Assembly: GCA_907163375.1 (NCBI GenBank)
Contig: CAJQUW010004600.1
Coordinates: 496,001-560,000 of the forward strand
DNA from: Prostheceraeus crozeri
Lineage: Eukaryota > Platyhelminthes > Polycladida > Euryleptidae
DNA length: 64,000 nt
Direction of reading: 5' to 3'
How positions within the stretch are numbered: position 1 is the stretch's first letter; the number at the start of each line of letters is the position of its first letter. This document shows positions 32,601-46,733 of the stretch, piece by piece. Position numbers and translations under genes: made by a program. The notes beneath the pieces are model-generated. The model had not been told where the DNA came from, ran no database searches, and was given only the letters and a program-made list of their open reading frames with translations.

Positions 32601-35600
32601 AACGAAGACAGATATGAACAAGCCGATTCTTTCAGTGAATTTGTCTCACTCTTAGCTTTCAAACGAGCTATTGCACGACAAAATCCGTCCACTAGAAGCA
32701 AAGTTGGAAGGTCGGTGCCGAGGGGGGACGTCAGCGAAACTTTTTCTCTCCGATTGCTTTCAAATTCACCATACAGATGCAGAATTTCACGCTGAATCCG
32801 AATCTGGCCTCCGTTTTCCCATCCGATGGTTCGTTTTGAAGCTACAGCCCAAAACGTCCAAAATTCTAACTCTGTCGTTTTTTCGCCAATCTCCCAAATC
32901 TTAAATGGTGTCTCACATCTAAACGAAGACAGATATGAACAAGCCGATTCTTTCAGTGAATTTGTCTCACTCTTAGCTTTCAAACGAGCTATTGCACGAC
33001 AAAATCCGTCCACTAGAAGCAAAGTTGGAAGGTCGGTGCCGAGGGGGGGACGTCAGCGAAACTTTTTCTCTCCGATTGACTTGAAACTCACCATACCGAT
33101 GCAGAATTTCACGCTGAATCCGAATCTGGCCTCCGTTTTCCAATCCGATGGTTCGTTTTGCGCTACAGCCCAAAACGACCAAAATTCTAACTCTGTCGTT
33201 TTTTCGCCAATCTCCCAAATCTTAAATGGTGTCTCACATCTAAACGAAGACAGATATGAACAAGCCGATTCTTTCAGTGAATTTGTCTCACTCTTAGCTT
33301 TCAAACGAGCTATTGCACGACAAAATCCGTCCACTAGAAGCAAAGTTGGAAGGTCGGTGCCGGGGGGGGGACGTCAGCGAAACTTTTTCTCTCCGATTGA
33401 CTTGAAACTCACCATACCGATGCAGAATTTCACGCTGAATCCGAATCTGGCCTCCGTTTTCCAATCCGATGGTTCGTTTTGGCGCTATATCCCAAAACGA
33501 CCAAAATTCTAACTCTGTCGTTTTTCGCCAATGTCCCAAAATCTTAAATGGCGTCTCACATCTAAACGAAGACAGATATGAACAAGCCGATTCTTTCAGT
33601 GAATTTGTCTCACTCTTAGCTTTCAAACGAGCTATTGCACGACAAAATCCGTCCACTAGAAGCAAAGTTGGAAGGTCGGTGCCGAGGGGGGACGTCAGCG
33701 AAACTTTTTCTTTCCGATTGACTTGAAATTACCATACCGTTGCAGAATTTCACGCTGAATCCGAATCTGGCCTCCGTTTTCCAATCCGATGGTTCGTTTT
33801 GCGCTACAGCCCAAAACGACCAAAATTCTAACTCTGTCGTTTTTTCGCCAATCTCCCAAATCTTAAATGGTGTCTCACATCTAAACGAAGACAGATATGA
33901 ACAAGCCGATTCTTTCAGTGAATTTGTCTCACTCTTAGCTTTCAAACGAGCTATTGCACGACAAAATCCGTTCACTAGAAGCAAAGTTGGAAGGTCGGTG
34001 CCGAGGGGGGGACGTCAGCGAAACTTTTTCTCTCCGATTGACTTGAAACTCACCATACCGATGCAGAATTTCACGCTGAATCCAAATCTGAAATCCGTTT
34101 TCCTATCCGATGGTTCGTTTTGGCGCTACAGCCCAAAACGACCAAAATTCTAACTCTGTCGTTTTTTCGCCAATCTCCCAAATCTTAAATGGTGTCTCAC
34201 ATCTAAACGAAGACAGATATGAACAAGCCGATTCTTTCAGTGAATTTGTCTCACTCTTAGCTTTCAAACGAGCTATTGCACGACAAAATCCGTCCACTAG
34301 AAGCAAAGTTGGAAGGTCGGTGCCGAGGGGGGGACGTCAGCGAAACTTTTTCTCTCCGATTGCTTTCAAATTCACCATACAGATGCAGAATTTCACGCTG
34401 AATCCGAATCTGGCCTCCGTTTTCCTATCCGATGCTTCGTTTTGCGCTACAGCCCAAAACGTCCAAAATTCTAACTCTGTCGTTTTTTCGCCAATCTCCC
34501 AAATCTTAAATGGTGTCTCACATCTAAACGAAGACAGATATGAACAAGCCGATTCTTTCAGTGAATTTGTCTCACTCTTAGCTTTCAAACGAGCTATTGC
34601 ACGACAAAATCCGTTCACTAGAAGCAAAGTTGGAAGGTCGGTGCCGAGGGGGGGACGTCAGCGAAACTTTTTCTCTCCGATTGACTTGAAACTCACCATA
34701 CCGATGCAGAATTTCACGCTGAATCCGAATCTGGCCTCCGTTTTCCTATCCGATGGTTCGTTTTGGCGCTACAGCCCAAAACGACCAAAATTCTAACTCT
34801 GTCGTTTTTTCGCCAATCTCCCAAATCTTAAATGGTGTCTCACATCTAAACGAAGACAGATATGAACAAGCCGATTCTTTCAGTGAATTTGTCTCACTCT
34901 TAGCTTTCAAACGAGCTATTGCACGACAAAATCCGTCCACTAGAAGCAAAGTTGGAAGGTCGGTGCCGAGGGGGGGACGTCAGCGAAACTTTTTCTTTCC
35001 GATTGACTTGAAATTACCATACCGATGCAGAATTTCACGCTGAATCCGAATCTGGCCTCCGTTTTCCAATCCGATGGTTCGTTTTGCGCTACAGCCCAAA
35101 ACGACCAAAATTCTAACTCTGTCGTTTTTTCGCCAATCTCCCAAATCTTAAATGGTGTCTCACATCTAAACGAAGACAGACATGAACAAGCCGATTCTTT
35201 CAGTGAATTTGTCTCACTCTTAGCTTTCAAACGAGCTATTGCACGACAAAATCCGTTCACTAGAAGCAAAGTTGGAAGGTCGGTGCCGAGGGGGGGACGT
35301 CAGCGAAACTTTTTCTCTCCGATTGACTTGAAACTCACCATACCGATGCAGAATTTCACGCTGAATCCAAATCTGAAATCCGTTTTCCTATCCGATGGTT
35401 CGTTTTGGCGCTACAGCCCAAAACGACCAAAATTCTAACTCTGTCGTTTTTTCTCCAATCTCCCAAATCTTAAATGGTGTCTCACATCTAAACGAAGACA
35501 GACATGAATCAGCCGATTCTTTCAATGAATTTGTCTCACTCTTAACTTTCAAACGAGCTATTGCACGACAAAATCCGTCCACTAGAAGCAAAGTTGGAAG

Positions 35601-36741
35601 GTCGGTGCCGAGGGGGGGACGTCAGCGAAACTTTTTCTCTCCGATTGACTTGAAACTCACCATACCGATGCAGAATTTCACGCTCAATCCGAATCTGGCC
35701 TCCGTTTTCCTATCCGATGGTTCGTTTTGGCGCTACAGCCCAAAACGACCAAAATTCTAACTCTGTCGTTTTTTCGCCAATCTCCCAAATCTTAAATGGT
35801 GTCTCACATCTAAACGAAGACAGATATGAACAAGCCGATTCTTTCAGTGAATTTGTCTCACTCTTAGCTTTCAAACGAGCTATTGCACGACAAAATCCGT
35901 CCACTAGAAGCAAAGTTGGAAGGTCGGTGCCGAGGGGGGGACGTCAGCGAAACTTTTTCTCTCCGATTGACTTGAAACTCACCATACCGATGCAGAATTT
36001 CACGCTGAATCCGAATCTGGCCTCCGTTTTCCAATCCGATGGTTCGTTTTGCGCTACAGCCCAAAACGACCCAAATTCTAACTCTGTCGTTTTTTCGCCA
36101 ATATCCCAAATCTTAAATGGTGTCTCACATCTAAACGAAGACAGATATGAACAAGCCGATTCTTTCAGTGAATTTGTCTCACTCTTAGCTTTCAAACGAG
36201 CTATTGCACGACAAAATCCGTCCACTAGAAGCAAAGTTGGAAGGTCGGTGCCGAGGGGGGGGACGTCAGCGAAACTTTTTCTTTCCGATTGACTTGAAAT
36301 TACCATACCGATGCAGAATTTCACGCTGAATCCGAATCTGGCCTCCGTTTTCCAATCCGATGGTTCGTTTTGGTGCTACAGCCCAAAACGACCAAAATTC
36401 TAACTCTGTCGTTTTTTCGCCAATATCCCAAATCTTAAATGGTGTCTCACATCTAAACGAAGACAGACATGAACAAGCCGTTTCTTTCAGTGATATTGTC
36501 TCACTCTTAGCTTTCAAACGAGCTATTGCACGACAAAATCCGTTCACTAGAAGCAAAGTTGGAAGGTCGGTGCCGAGGGGGGGACGTCAGCGAAAATTTT
36601 TCTCTCCGATTGACTTGAAACTCACCCTACCGATGCAGAATTTCACGCTGAATCCGAATCTGGCCTCCGTTTTCCCATCCGATGCTTCTTTTTGGTGTTA
36701 CAGCCCAAAACGACCAAAATTCTAACTCTGTCGTTTTTTCG

Positions 36742-36862
36742 AAAAATGTTGAAAATTTTTCCCTCCGATTGACTTGAAACTCTCCGATTGACTTGCAACT
36801 TACCATGTTGATAGAGAATTTGATGCTGATTCCAAATCTGAAATCCGTTTTGCTCTCCGATG
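36742..36862 (+). repeat. Short variant satellite unit
   Basis: Same alternative segment as at 20493-20610, with CTCTCC in place of CTCCCC. Confidence 0.8.
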
Positions 36863-39800
36863 GTTCGTTTTGCGCTACAGCCGAAAACGACCAAAATTCT
36901 AAATCTGTCGTTTTTTCGCCAATCTCCCAAATCTTAAATGGTGTCTCACATCTAAACGAAGACAGATATGAACAAGCCGATTCTTTCAGTGAATTTGTCT
37001 CACTCTTAGCTTTCAAACGAGCTATTGCACGACAAAATCCGTTCACTAGAAGCAAAGTTGGAAGGTCGGTGCCGAGGGGGGGACGTCAGCGAAACTTTTT
37101 CTCTCCGATTGACTTGAAACTCACCATACCGATGCAGAATTTCACGCTGAATCCGAATCTGAAATCCGTTTTCCCATCCGATGGTTCGTTTTGGCGCTAC
37201 AGCCCAAAACGACCAAAATTCTAACTCTGTCGTTTTTTCGCCAATCTCCCAAATCTTAAATGGTGTCTCACATCTAAACGAAGACAGATATGAACAAGCC
37301 GATTCTTTCAGTGAATTTGTCTCACTCTTAGCTTTCAAACGAGCTATTGCACGACAAAATCCGTCCACTAGAAGCAAAGTTGGAAGGTCGGTGCCGAGGG
37401 GGGGACGTCAGCGAAACTTTTTCTCTCCGATTGACTTGAAATTCACCATACCGATGCAGAATTTCACGCTGAATCCGAATCTGGCCTCCGTTTTCCAATC
37501 CGATGGTTCGTTTTGCGCTACAGCCCAAAACGACCAAAATTCTAACTCTGTCGTTTTTTCGCCAATCTCCCAAATCTTAAATGGTGTCTCACATCTAAAC
37601 GAAGACAGACATGAACAAGCCGATTCTTTCAGTGAATTTGTCTCACTCTTAGCTTTCAAACGAGCTATTGCACGACAAAATCCGTTCACTAGAAGCAAAG
37701 TTGGAAGGTCGGTGCCGAGGGGGGGACGTCAGCGAAACTTTTTCTCTCCGATTGACTTGAAACTCACCATACCGATGCAGAATTTCACGCTGAATCCAAA
37801 TCTGAAATCCGTTTTCCTATCCGATGGTTCGTTTTGGCGCTACAGCCCAAAACGACCAAAATTCTAACTCTGTCGTTTTTTCTGCAATCTCCCAAATCTT
37901 AAATGGTGTCTCACATCTAAACGAAGACAGATATGAACAAGCCGATTCTTTCAGTGAATTTGTCTCACTCTTAGCTTTCAAACGAGCTATTGCACGACAA
38001 AATCCGTCCACTAGAAGCAAAGTTGGAAGGTCGGTGCCGAGGGGGGGACGTCAGCGAAACTTTTTCTCTCCGATTGACTTGAAATTCACCATACCGATGC
38101 AGAATTTCACGCTGAATCCGAATCTGGCCTCCGTTTTCCAATCCGATGCTTCGTTTTGGCGCTACAGCCCAAAACGACCAAAATTCTAACTCTGTCGTTT
38201 TTTCGCCAATCTCCCAAATCTTAAATGGTGTCTCACATCTAAACGAAGACAGACATGAACAAGCCGATTCTTTCAGTGAATTTGTCTCACTCTTAGCTTT
38301 CAAACGAGCTATTGCACGACAAAATCCGTTCACTAGAAGCAAAGTTGGAAGGTCGGTGCCGAGGGGGGGACGTCAGCGAAACTTTTTCTCTCCGATTGAC
38401 TTGAAACTCACCATACCGATGCAGAATTTCACGCTGAATCCGAATCTGGCCTCCGTTTTCCTGTCCGATGGTTCGTTTTGGCGCTACAGCCCAAAACGAC
38501 CAAAATTCTAACTCTGTCGTTTTTTCGCCAATCTCCCAAATCTTAAATGGTGTCTCACATCTAAACGAAGACAGATATGAACAAGCCGATTCTTTCAGTG
38601 AATTTGTCTCACTCTTAGCTTTCAAACGAGCTATTGCACGACAAAATCCGTCCACTAGAAGCAAAGTTTGAAGGTCGGTGCCGAGGGGGGGGACGTCAGC
38701 GAAAATTTTTCTCTCCGATTGACTTGAAACTCACCATACCGATGCAGAATTTCACGCTGAATCCGAATCTGGCCTCCGTTTTCCAATCCGATGCTTCGTT
38801 TTGAAGCTACAGCCCAAAACGTCCCAAATTCTAACTCTGTCGTTTTTTCGCCAATGTCCCAAAATCTTAAATGGTGTCTCACATCTAAACGAAGACAGAC
38901 ATGAACAAGCCGATTCTTTCAGTGAATTTGTCTCACTCTTAGCTTTCAAACGAGCTATTGCACGACAAAATCCGTTCACTAGAAGCAAAGTTGGAAGGTC
39001 GGTGCCGAGGGGGGGACGTCAGCGAAACTTTTTCTCTCCGATTGACTTGAAACTCACCATACCGATGCAGAATTTCACGCTGAATCCAAATCTGAAATCC
39101 GTTTTCCTATCCGATGGTTCGTTTTGGCGCTACAGCCCAAAACGACCAAAATTCTAACTCTGTCGTTTTTTCTCCAATCTCCCAAATCTTAAATGGTGTC
39201 TCACATCTAAACGAAGACAGATATGAACAAGCCGATTCTTTCAATGAATTTGTCTCACTCTTAACTTTCAAACGAGCTATTGCACGACAAAATCCGTCCA
39301 CTAGAAGCAAAGTTGGAAGGTCGGTGCCGAGGGGGGGACGTCAGCGAAACTTTTTCTCTCCGATTGACTTGAAACTCACCATACCGATGCAGAATTTCAC
39401 GCTCAATCCGAATCTGGCCTCCGTTTTCCTGTCCGATGGTTCGTTTTGGCGCTACAGCCCAAAACGACCAAAATTCTAACTCTGTCGTTTTTTCGCCAAT
39501 CTCCCAAATCTTAAATGGTGTCTCACATCTAAACGAAGACAGATATGAACAAGCCGATTCTTTCAGTGAATTTGTCTCACTCTTAGCTTTCAAACGAGCT
39601 ATTGCACGACAAAATCCGTCCACTAGAAGCAAAGTTTGAAGGTCGGTGCCGAGGGGGGGACGTCAGCGAAACTTTTTCTCTCCGATTGACTTGAAACTCA
39701 CCATACCGATGCAGAATTTCACGCTGAATCCGAATCTGGCCTCCGTTTTCCAATCCGATGCTTCGTTTTGCGCCACAGCCCAAAACGACCAAAATTCTAA

Positions 39801-42800
39801 CTCTGTCGTTTTTTCTTCAATCTCCCAAATCTTAAATGGTGTCTCACATCTAAACGAAGACAGACATGAACAAGCCGATTCTTTCAGTGAATTTGTCTCA
39901 CTCTTAGCTTTCAAACGAGCTATTGCACGACAAAATCCGTTCACTAGAAGCAAAGTTGGAAGGTCGGTGCCGAGGGGGGACGTCAGCGAAACTTTTTCTC
40001 TCCGATTGACTTGAAACTCACCATACCGATGCAGAATTTCACGCTGAATCCAAATCTGAAATCCGTTTTCCTATCCGATGGTTCGTTTTGGCGCTACAGC
40101 CCAAAACGACCAAAATTCTAACTCTGTCGTTTTTTCGCCAATCTCCCAAATCTTAAATGGTGTCTCACATCTAAACGAAGACAGACATGAACAAGCCGAT
40201 TCTTTCAGTGAATTTGTCTCACTCTTAGCTTTCAAACGAGCTATTGCACGACAAAATCCGTTCACTAGAAGCAAAGTTGGAAGGTCGGTGCCGAGGGGGG
40301 GACGTCAGCGAAACTTTTTCTCTCCGATTGACTTGAAACTCACCATACCGATGCAGAATTTCACGCTGAATCCAAATCTGAAATCCGTTTTCCTATCCGA
40401 TGGTTCGTTTTGGCGCTACAGCCCAAAACGACCAAAATTCTAACTCTGTCGTTTTTTCGCCAATCTCCCAAATCTTAAATGGTGTCTCACATCTAAACGA
40501 AGACAGATATGAACAAGCCGATTCTTTCAATGAATTTGTCTTACTCTTAACTTTCAAACGAGCTATTGCACGACAAAATCCGTCCACTAGAAGCAAAGTT
40601 GGAAGGTCGGTGCCGAGGGGGGGACGTCAGCGAAACTTTTTCTCTCCGATTGACTTGAAACTCACCATACCGATAAAGAATTTCACGCTGAATCCAAATC
40701 TGGCCTCCGTTTTCCTGTCCGATGGTTCGTTTTGGCGCTACAGCCCAAAACGACCAAAATTCTAACTCTGTCGTTTTTTCGCCAATCTCCCAAATCTTAA
40801 ATGGTGTCTCACATCTAAACGAAGACAGATATGAACAAGCCGATTCTTTCAGTGAATTTGTCTCACTCTTAGCTTTCAAACGAGCTATTGCACGACAAAA
40901 TCCGTCCACTAGAAGCAAAGTTTGAAGGTCGGTGCCGAGGGGGGGACGTCAGCGAAACTTTTTCTCTCCGATTGACTTGAAACTCACCATACCGATAAAG
41001 AATTTCACGCTGAATCCGAATCTGGCCTCCGTTTTCCAAGCCGATGGTTCGTTTTGCGCCACAGCCCAAAACGACCAAAATTCTAACTCTGTCGTTTTTT
41101 CTTCAATCTCCCAAATCTTAAATGGTGTCTCACATCTAAACGAAGACAGACATGAACAAGCCGATTCTTTCAGTGAATTTGTCTCACTCTTAGCTTTCAA
41201 ACGAGCTATTGCACGACAAAATCCGTTCACTAGAAGCAAAGTTGGAAGGTCGGTGCCGAGGGGGGGACGTCAGCGAAACTTTTTCTCTCCGATTGACTTG
41301 AAACTCACCATACCGATGCAGAATTTCACGCTGAATCCAAATCTGAAATCCGTTTTCCTATCCGATGGTTCGTTTTGGCGCTACAGCCCAAAACGACCAA
41401 AATTCTAACTCTGTCGTTTTTTCTCCAATCTCCCAAATCTTAAATGGTGTCTCACATCTAAACGAAGACAGACATGAACAAGCCGATTCTTTCAGTGAAT
41501 TTGTCTCACTCTTAGCTTTCAAACGAGCTATTGCACGACAAAATCCGTTCACTAGAAGCAAAGTTGGAAGGTCGGTGCCGAGGGGGGGACGTCAGCGAAA
41601 CTTTTTCTCTCCGATTGACTTGAAACTCACCATACCGATGGAGAATTTCACGCTCAATCCGAATCTGGCCTCCGTTTTCCTGTCCGATGGTTCGTTTTGG
41701 CGCTACAGCCCAAAACGACCAAAATTCTAACTCTGTCGTTTTTTCGCCAATCTCCCAAATCTTAAATGGTGTCTCACATCTAAACGAAGACAGACATGAA
41801 CAAGCCGATTCTTTCAGTGAATTTGTCTCACTCTTAGCTTTCAAACGAGCTATTGCACGACAAAATCCGTCCACTAGAAGCAAAGTTGGAAGGTCGGTGC
41901 CGAGGGGGGGGACGTCAGCGAAACTTTTTCTCTCCGATTGACTTGAAACTCACCATACCGATGCAGAATTTCACGCTGAATCCGAATCTGGCCTCCGTTT
42001 TCCCATCCGATGGTTCGTTTTGGCGCTACAGCCCAAAACGACCAAAATTCTAACTCTGTCGTTTTTTCGCCAATCTCCCAAATCTTAAATGGTGTCTCAC
42101 ATCTAAACGAAGACAGATATGAACAAGCCGATTCTTTCAGTGAATTTGTCTCACTCTTAGCTTTCAAACGAGCTATTGCACGACAAAATCCGTTCACTAG
42201 AAGCAAAGTTGGAAGGTCGGTGCCGAGGGGGGGACGTTAGCGAACTTTTTCTCTCCGATTGACTTGAAACTCACCATACCGATGCAGAATTTCACGCTGA
42301 ATCCAAATCTGAAATCCGTTTTCCTATCCGATGGTTCGTTTTGGCGCTACAGCCCAAAACGACCAAAATTCTAACTCTGTCGTTTTTTCTCCAATCTCCC
42401 AAATCTTAAATGGTGTCTCACATCTAAACGAAGACAGATATGAACAAGCCGATTCTTTCAATGAATTTGTCTCACTCTTAACTTTCAAACGAGCTATTGC
42501 ACGACAAAATCCGTCCACTAGAAGCAAAGTTGGAAGGTCGGTGCCGAGGGGGGGACGTCAGCGAAACTTTTTCTCTCCGATTGACTTGAAACTCACCATA
42601 CCGATGGAGAATTTCACGCTGAATCCGAATCTGGCCTCCGTTTTCCTGTCCGATGGTTCGTTTTGGCGCTACAGCCCAAAACGACCAAAATTCTAACTCT
42701 GTCGTTTTTTCGCCAATCTCCCAAATCTTAAATGGTGTCTCACATCTAAACGAAGACAGACATGAACAAGCCGATTCTTTCAGTGAATTTGTCTCACTCT

Positions 42801-44640
42801 TAGCTTTCAAACGAGCTATTGCACGACAAAATCCGTCCACTAGAAGCAAAGTTGGAAGGTCGGTGCCGAGGGGGGGGACGTCAGCGAAACTTTTTCTCTC
42901 CGATTGACTTGAAACTCACCATACCGATGCAGAATTTCACGCTGAATCCGAATCTGGCCTCCGTTTTCCAATCCGATGGTTCGTTTTGCGCCACAGCCCA
43001 AAACGACCAAAATTCTAACTCTGTCGTTTTTTCGCCAATCTCCCAAATCTTAAATGGTGTCTCACATCTAAACGAAGACAGACATGAACAAGCCGATTCT
43101 TTCAGTGAATTTGTCTCACTCTTAGCTTTCAAACGAGCTATTGCACGACAAAATCCGTTCACTAGAAGCAAAGTTGGAAGGTCGGTGCCGAGGGGGGGAC
43201 GTCAGCGAAACTTTTTCTCTCCGATTGACTTGAAACTCACCATACCGATGCAGAATTTCACGCTGAATCCAAATCTGAAATCCGTTTTCCTATCCGATGG
43301 TTCGTTTTGGCGCTACAGCCCAAAACGACCAAAATTCTAACTCTGTCGTTTTTTCTCCAATCTCCCAAATCTTAAATGGTGTCTCACATCTAAACGAAGA
43401 CAGACATGAACAAGCCGATTCTTTCAGTGAATTTGTCTCACTCTTAGCTTTCAAACGAGCTATTGCACGACAAAATCCGTTCACTAGAAGCAAAGTTGGA
43501 AGGTCGGTGCCGAGGGGGGGACGTCAGCGAAACTTTTTCTCTCCGATTGACTTGAAACTCACCATACCGATGCAGAATTTCACGCTGAATCCGAATCTGG
43601 CCTCCGTTTTCCTGTCCGATGGTTCGTTTTGGCGCTACAGCCCAAAACGACCAAAATTCTAACTCTGTCGTTTTTTCGCCAATCTCCCAAATCTTAAATG
43701 GTGTCTCACATCTAAACGAAGACAGACATGAACAAGCCGATTCTTTCAGTGAATTTGTCTCACTCTTAGCTTTCAAACGAGCTATTGCACGACAAAATCC
43801 GTTCACTAGAAGCAAAGTTGGAAGGTCGGTGCCGAGGGGGGGACGTCAGCGAAACTTTTTCTCTCCGATTGACTTGAAACTCACCATACCGATGCAGAAT
43901 TTCACGCTGAATCCGAATCTGGCCTCCGTTTTCCAATCCGATGGTTCGTTTTGCACCACAGCCCAAAACGACCAAAATTCTAACTCTGTCGTTTTTTCGC
44001 CAATCTCCCAAATCTTAAATGGTGTCTCACATCTAAACGAAGACAGACATGAACAAGCCGATTCTTTCAGTGAATTTGTCTCACTCTTAGCTTTCAAACG
44101 AGCTATTGCACGACAAAATCCGTTCACTAGAAGCAAAGTTGGAAGGTCGGTGCCGAGGGGGGGACGTCAGCGAAACTTTTTCTCTCCGATTGACTTGAAA
44201 CTCACCATACCGATGCAGAATTTCACGCTGAATCCAAATCTGAAATCCGTTTTCCTATCCGATGGTTCGTTTTGGCGCTACAGCCCAAAACGACCAAAAT
44301 TCTAACTCTGTCGTTTTTTCTCCAATCTCCCAAATCTTAAATGGTGTCTCACATCTAAACGAAGACAGATATGAACAAGCCGATTCTTTCAGTGAATTTG
44401 TCTCACTCTTAACTTTCAAACGAGCTATTGCACGACAAAATCCGTCCACTAGAAGCAAAGTTGGAAGGTCGGTGCCGAGGGGGGGACGTCAGCGAAACTT
44501 TTTCTCTCCGATTGACTTGAAACTCACCCTACCGATGCAGAATTTCACGCTGAATCCGAATCTGGCCTCCGTTTTCCCATCCGATGCTTCGTTTTGGTGT
44601 TACAGCCCAAAACGACCAAAATTCTAACTCTGTCGTTTTT

Positions 44641-44763
44641 TCGAAAAATGTTGAAAATTTTTCCCTCCGATTGACTTGAAACTCTCCGATTAACTTGCAA
44701 CTTACCATGTTGATAGAGAATTTGATGCTGATTCCAAATCTGAAATCCGTTTTGCTCTCCGAT
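44641..44763 (+). repeat. Short variant satellite unit
   Basis: Same alternative segment; first of three that lie close together in the outer part of the array. Confidence 0.8.
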
Positions 44764-45463
44764 GCTTCGTTTTGGCGCTACAGCCCAAAACGACCAAAAT
44801 TCTAACTCTGTCGTTTTTTCGCCAATCTCCCAAATCTTAAATGGTGTCTCACATCTAAACGAAGACAGATATGAACAAGCCGATTCTTTCAGTGAATTTG
44901 TCTCACTCTTAGCTTTCAAACGAGCTATTGCACGACAAAATCCGTTCACTAGAAGCAAAGTTGGAAGGTCGGTGCCGAGGGGGGGACGTCAGCGAAACTT
45001 TTTCTCTCCGATTGACTTGAAACTCACCATACCGATGCAGAATTTCACGCTGAATCCAAATCTGGCCTCCGTTTTCCTATCCGATGGTTCGTTTTGGCGC
45101 TACAGCCCAAAACGACCAAAATTCTAACTCTGTCGTTTTTTCGCCAATCTCTCAAATCTTAAATGGTGTCTCACATCTAAACGAAGACAGATATGAACAA
45201 GCTGATTCTTTCAGTGAATTTGTCTCACTCTTAACTTTCAAACGAGCTATTGCACGACAAAATCCGTTCACTAGAAGCAAAGTTGGAAGGTCGGTGCCGA
45301 AGGGGGGGGACGTCAGCGAACTTTTTCTCTCCGATTGACTTGAAACTCACCATACCGATGCAGAATTTCACGCTGAATCCGAATCTGGCCTCCGTTTTCC
45401 CATCCGATGCTTCGTTTTGGTGTTACAGCCCAAAACGACCAAAATTCTAACTCTGTCGTTTTT

Positions 45464-45590
45464 TCGAAAAATGTTGAAAATTTTTCCCTCCGATTGACTT
45501 GAAACTCTCCGATTGACTTGCAACTTACCATGTTGATAGAGAATTTGATGCTGATTCCAAATCTGAAATCCGTTTTGCTCTCCGATGCTC
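45464..45590 (+). repeat. Short variant satellite unit
   Basis: Same alternative segment, about 825 bp after the previous one. Confidence 0.8.
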
Positions 45591-46611
45591 CGTTTTGCGC
45601 TACAGCCCAAAACGACCAAAATTCTAAATCTGTCGTTTTTTCGCCAATCTCCCAAATCTTAAATGGTGTCTCACATCTAAACGAAGACAGACATGAACAA
45701 GCCGCTTCTTTCAGTGAATTTGTCTCACTCTTAACTTTCAAACGAGCTATTGCACGACAAAATCCGTTCACTAGAAGCAAAGTTGGAAGGTCGGTGCCGA
45801 GGGGGGGACGTCAGCGAAACTTTTTCTCTCCGATTGACTTGAAACTCACCATACCGATGCAGAATTTCACGCTGAATCAAAATCTGGCCTCCGTTTTCCC
45901 ATCCGATGCTTCGTTTGGGCGCTACACACCAAAACGTCCCAAATTCTAACTCCGTCGTTTTTTCGCCAATGTCCCAAAATCTTAAATGGCGTCTCACATC
46001 TAAACGAAGACAGATATGAACAAGCTGATTCTTTCAGTGAATTTGTCTCACTCTTAACTTTCAAACGAGCTATTGCACGACAAAATCCGTCCACTAGAAG
46101 CAAAGTTGGAAGGTCGGTGCCGAAGGGGGGGGGACGTCAGCGAAACTTTTTCTCTCCGATTGACTTGAAACTCACCATACCGATGCAGAATTTCACGCTG
46201 AATCCGAATCTGGCCTCCGTTTTCCCATCCGATGCTTCGTTTTGGTGCTACAGCCCAAAACGACCAAAATTCTAACTCTGTCGTTTTTTCGCCAATATCC
46301 CAAATCTTAAATGGTGTCTCACATCTAAACGAAGACAGACATGAACAAGCCGTTTCTTTCAGTGAATTTGTCTCACTCTTAACTTTCAAACGAGCTATTG
46401 CACGACAAAATCCGTCCACTAGAAGCAAAGTTGGAAGGTCGGTGCCGAGGGGGGGACGTCAGCGAAACTTTTTCTCTCCGATTGACTTGAAACTCACCCT
46501 ACCGATGCAGAATTTCACGCTGAATCCGAATCTGGCCTCCGTTTTCCCATCCGATGCTTCGTTTTGGTGCTACAGCCCAAAACGACCAAAATTCTAACTC
46601 TGTCGTTTTTT

Positions 46612-46733
46612 CGAAAAATGTTGAAAATTTTTCCCTCCGATTGACTTGAAACTCTCCGATTGACTTGCAACTTACCATGTTGATAGAGAATTTGATGCTG
46701 ATTCCAAATCTGAAATCCGTTTTGCTCTCCGAT
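46612..46733 (+). repeat. Short variant satellite unit
   Basis: Same alternative segment; last one seen in the array. Confidence 0.8.
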
